From the NCBI GenBank assembly GCA_016187175.1, contig JACPKG010000021.1, positions 1 to 42,846 on the forward strand: a DNA stretch of 42,846 bases, written 5' to 3'. Positions 42,826 through 42,846 of this stretch are shown here, in pieces. The DNA is from Candidatus Saccharimonadota bacterium (GTDB lineage: Bacteria > Patescibacteriota > Saccharimonadia > Saccharimonadales > UBA10212). A program made the translations under genes and the position numbers. A model generated the notes under the pieces. It was not told the DNA's origin. It was given only the letters and a program-made list of their open reading frames with translations, and did no database searches. Within the stretch, counting starts at the first letter, position 1; every line of letters begins with the position of its first letter.

Positions 42826-42846
42826 TAGTTGTAGTTCATGTAAAAC
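42822..42846 (+). CDS. Start of a further gene, cut by the window edge
   Basis: An ATG overlapping the previous stop opens the frame MIVVVHVK to the end of the window. The ATGA junction argues for a real gene. Eight residues are too few for identification; the V-x-V-x-V-K opening would suit a DUF167-type protein, but that is only a guess. Confidence 0.4.

Noticed and set aside
1-42846. Recoding of UGA as glycine or tryptophan
   Set aside because: RF2 is present and UGA ends rpsB, xseA, xseB, recO, glyS and others at expected lengths.

Overview
The window looks like a chromosomal segment of a Patescibacteria/CPR bacterium, most likely Saccharibacteria (TM7). The reasons are a compact arrangement with many ATGA overlaps, reduced information-processing proteins (a short EF-Ts, a ProS without an editing insertion, a class I lysyl-tRNA synthetase, a type B bL31), many single-TM surface proteins of unknown function, and an FtsEX/coiled-coil CHAP hydrolase module. 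RF1 (partial) and RF2 are both present and UGA ends many genes, so the standard stop codons apply, not the UGA=Gly code of Gracilibacteria/Absconditabacteria. The phylum is inferred from gene content; no rRNA or tRNA gene was seen.

Layout. 1-1.3 kb, minus strand: prfA (partial), rpmE and a small unknown gene. 1.4-9.1 kb, plus strand: rpsB-tsf, frr, rseP, a CPBP protease, proS, greA and class I lysK. 9.2-12.2 kb: an attenuator-like terminator, an unknown gene, a fold-III PLP decarboxylase, a deoxyribosyltransferase-like gene and msrA. 12.2-14.4 kb, minus strand: a surface protein, a PEBP-family protein and a Crp/Fnr regulator. 14.5-17.1 kb, plus strand: YggT, a tiny membrane peptide, two membrane proteins and a PD-(D/E)XK nuclease. 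17.1-18.4 kb, minus strand: a NUDIX hydrolase and a RAYT transposase flanked by palindromes. 18.4-31.3 kb, plus strand: serS, secA, an M16 peptidase, prfB, ftsE, ftsX, a CHAP hydrolase, ctpA and pyrG. 31.3-32.9 kb, minus strand: rpmA and a TRM11-like methyltransferase. 33-42.8 kb, plus strand: a flippase-like protein, xseA, xseB, a methyltransferase, a surface protein, a degenerate histidine kinase, a response regulator, recO, a frameshifted PnuC-like gene, glyS, a HigBA-like toxin-antitoxin pair, a displaced glyS tail, alkD, a membrane protein and the start of a further gene.

The core genes are ordinary translation, secretion, cell-wall and repair functions. The unusual layer is a dense set of palindromic elements in at least five families. 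They sit at gene borders or inside reading frames: a perfect three-way-junction element adds codons to rpsB; a relative hides the frr ribosome-binding site behind a small upstream ORF; four copies of an ~80-bp element punctuate ftsE/ftsX, xseA/xseB/methyltransferase and kinase/regulator; a 32-bp palindrome lies in the CPBP gene; and a 23-bp palindrome lies in the TRM11-like gene. A RAYT transposase with its own flanking palindromes is a candidate, unproven, source for such elements. A second theme is promoter geometry: about ten genes have a -10 box only 6-7 nt before the start codon and little or no Shine-Dalgarno sequence, which predicts leaderless mRNAs. A third is a toxin-antitoxin module placed between glyS and a second, divergent copy of the glyS C-terminal tail.
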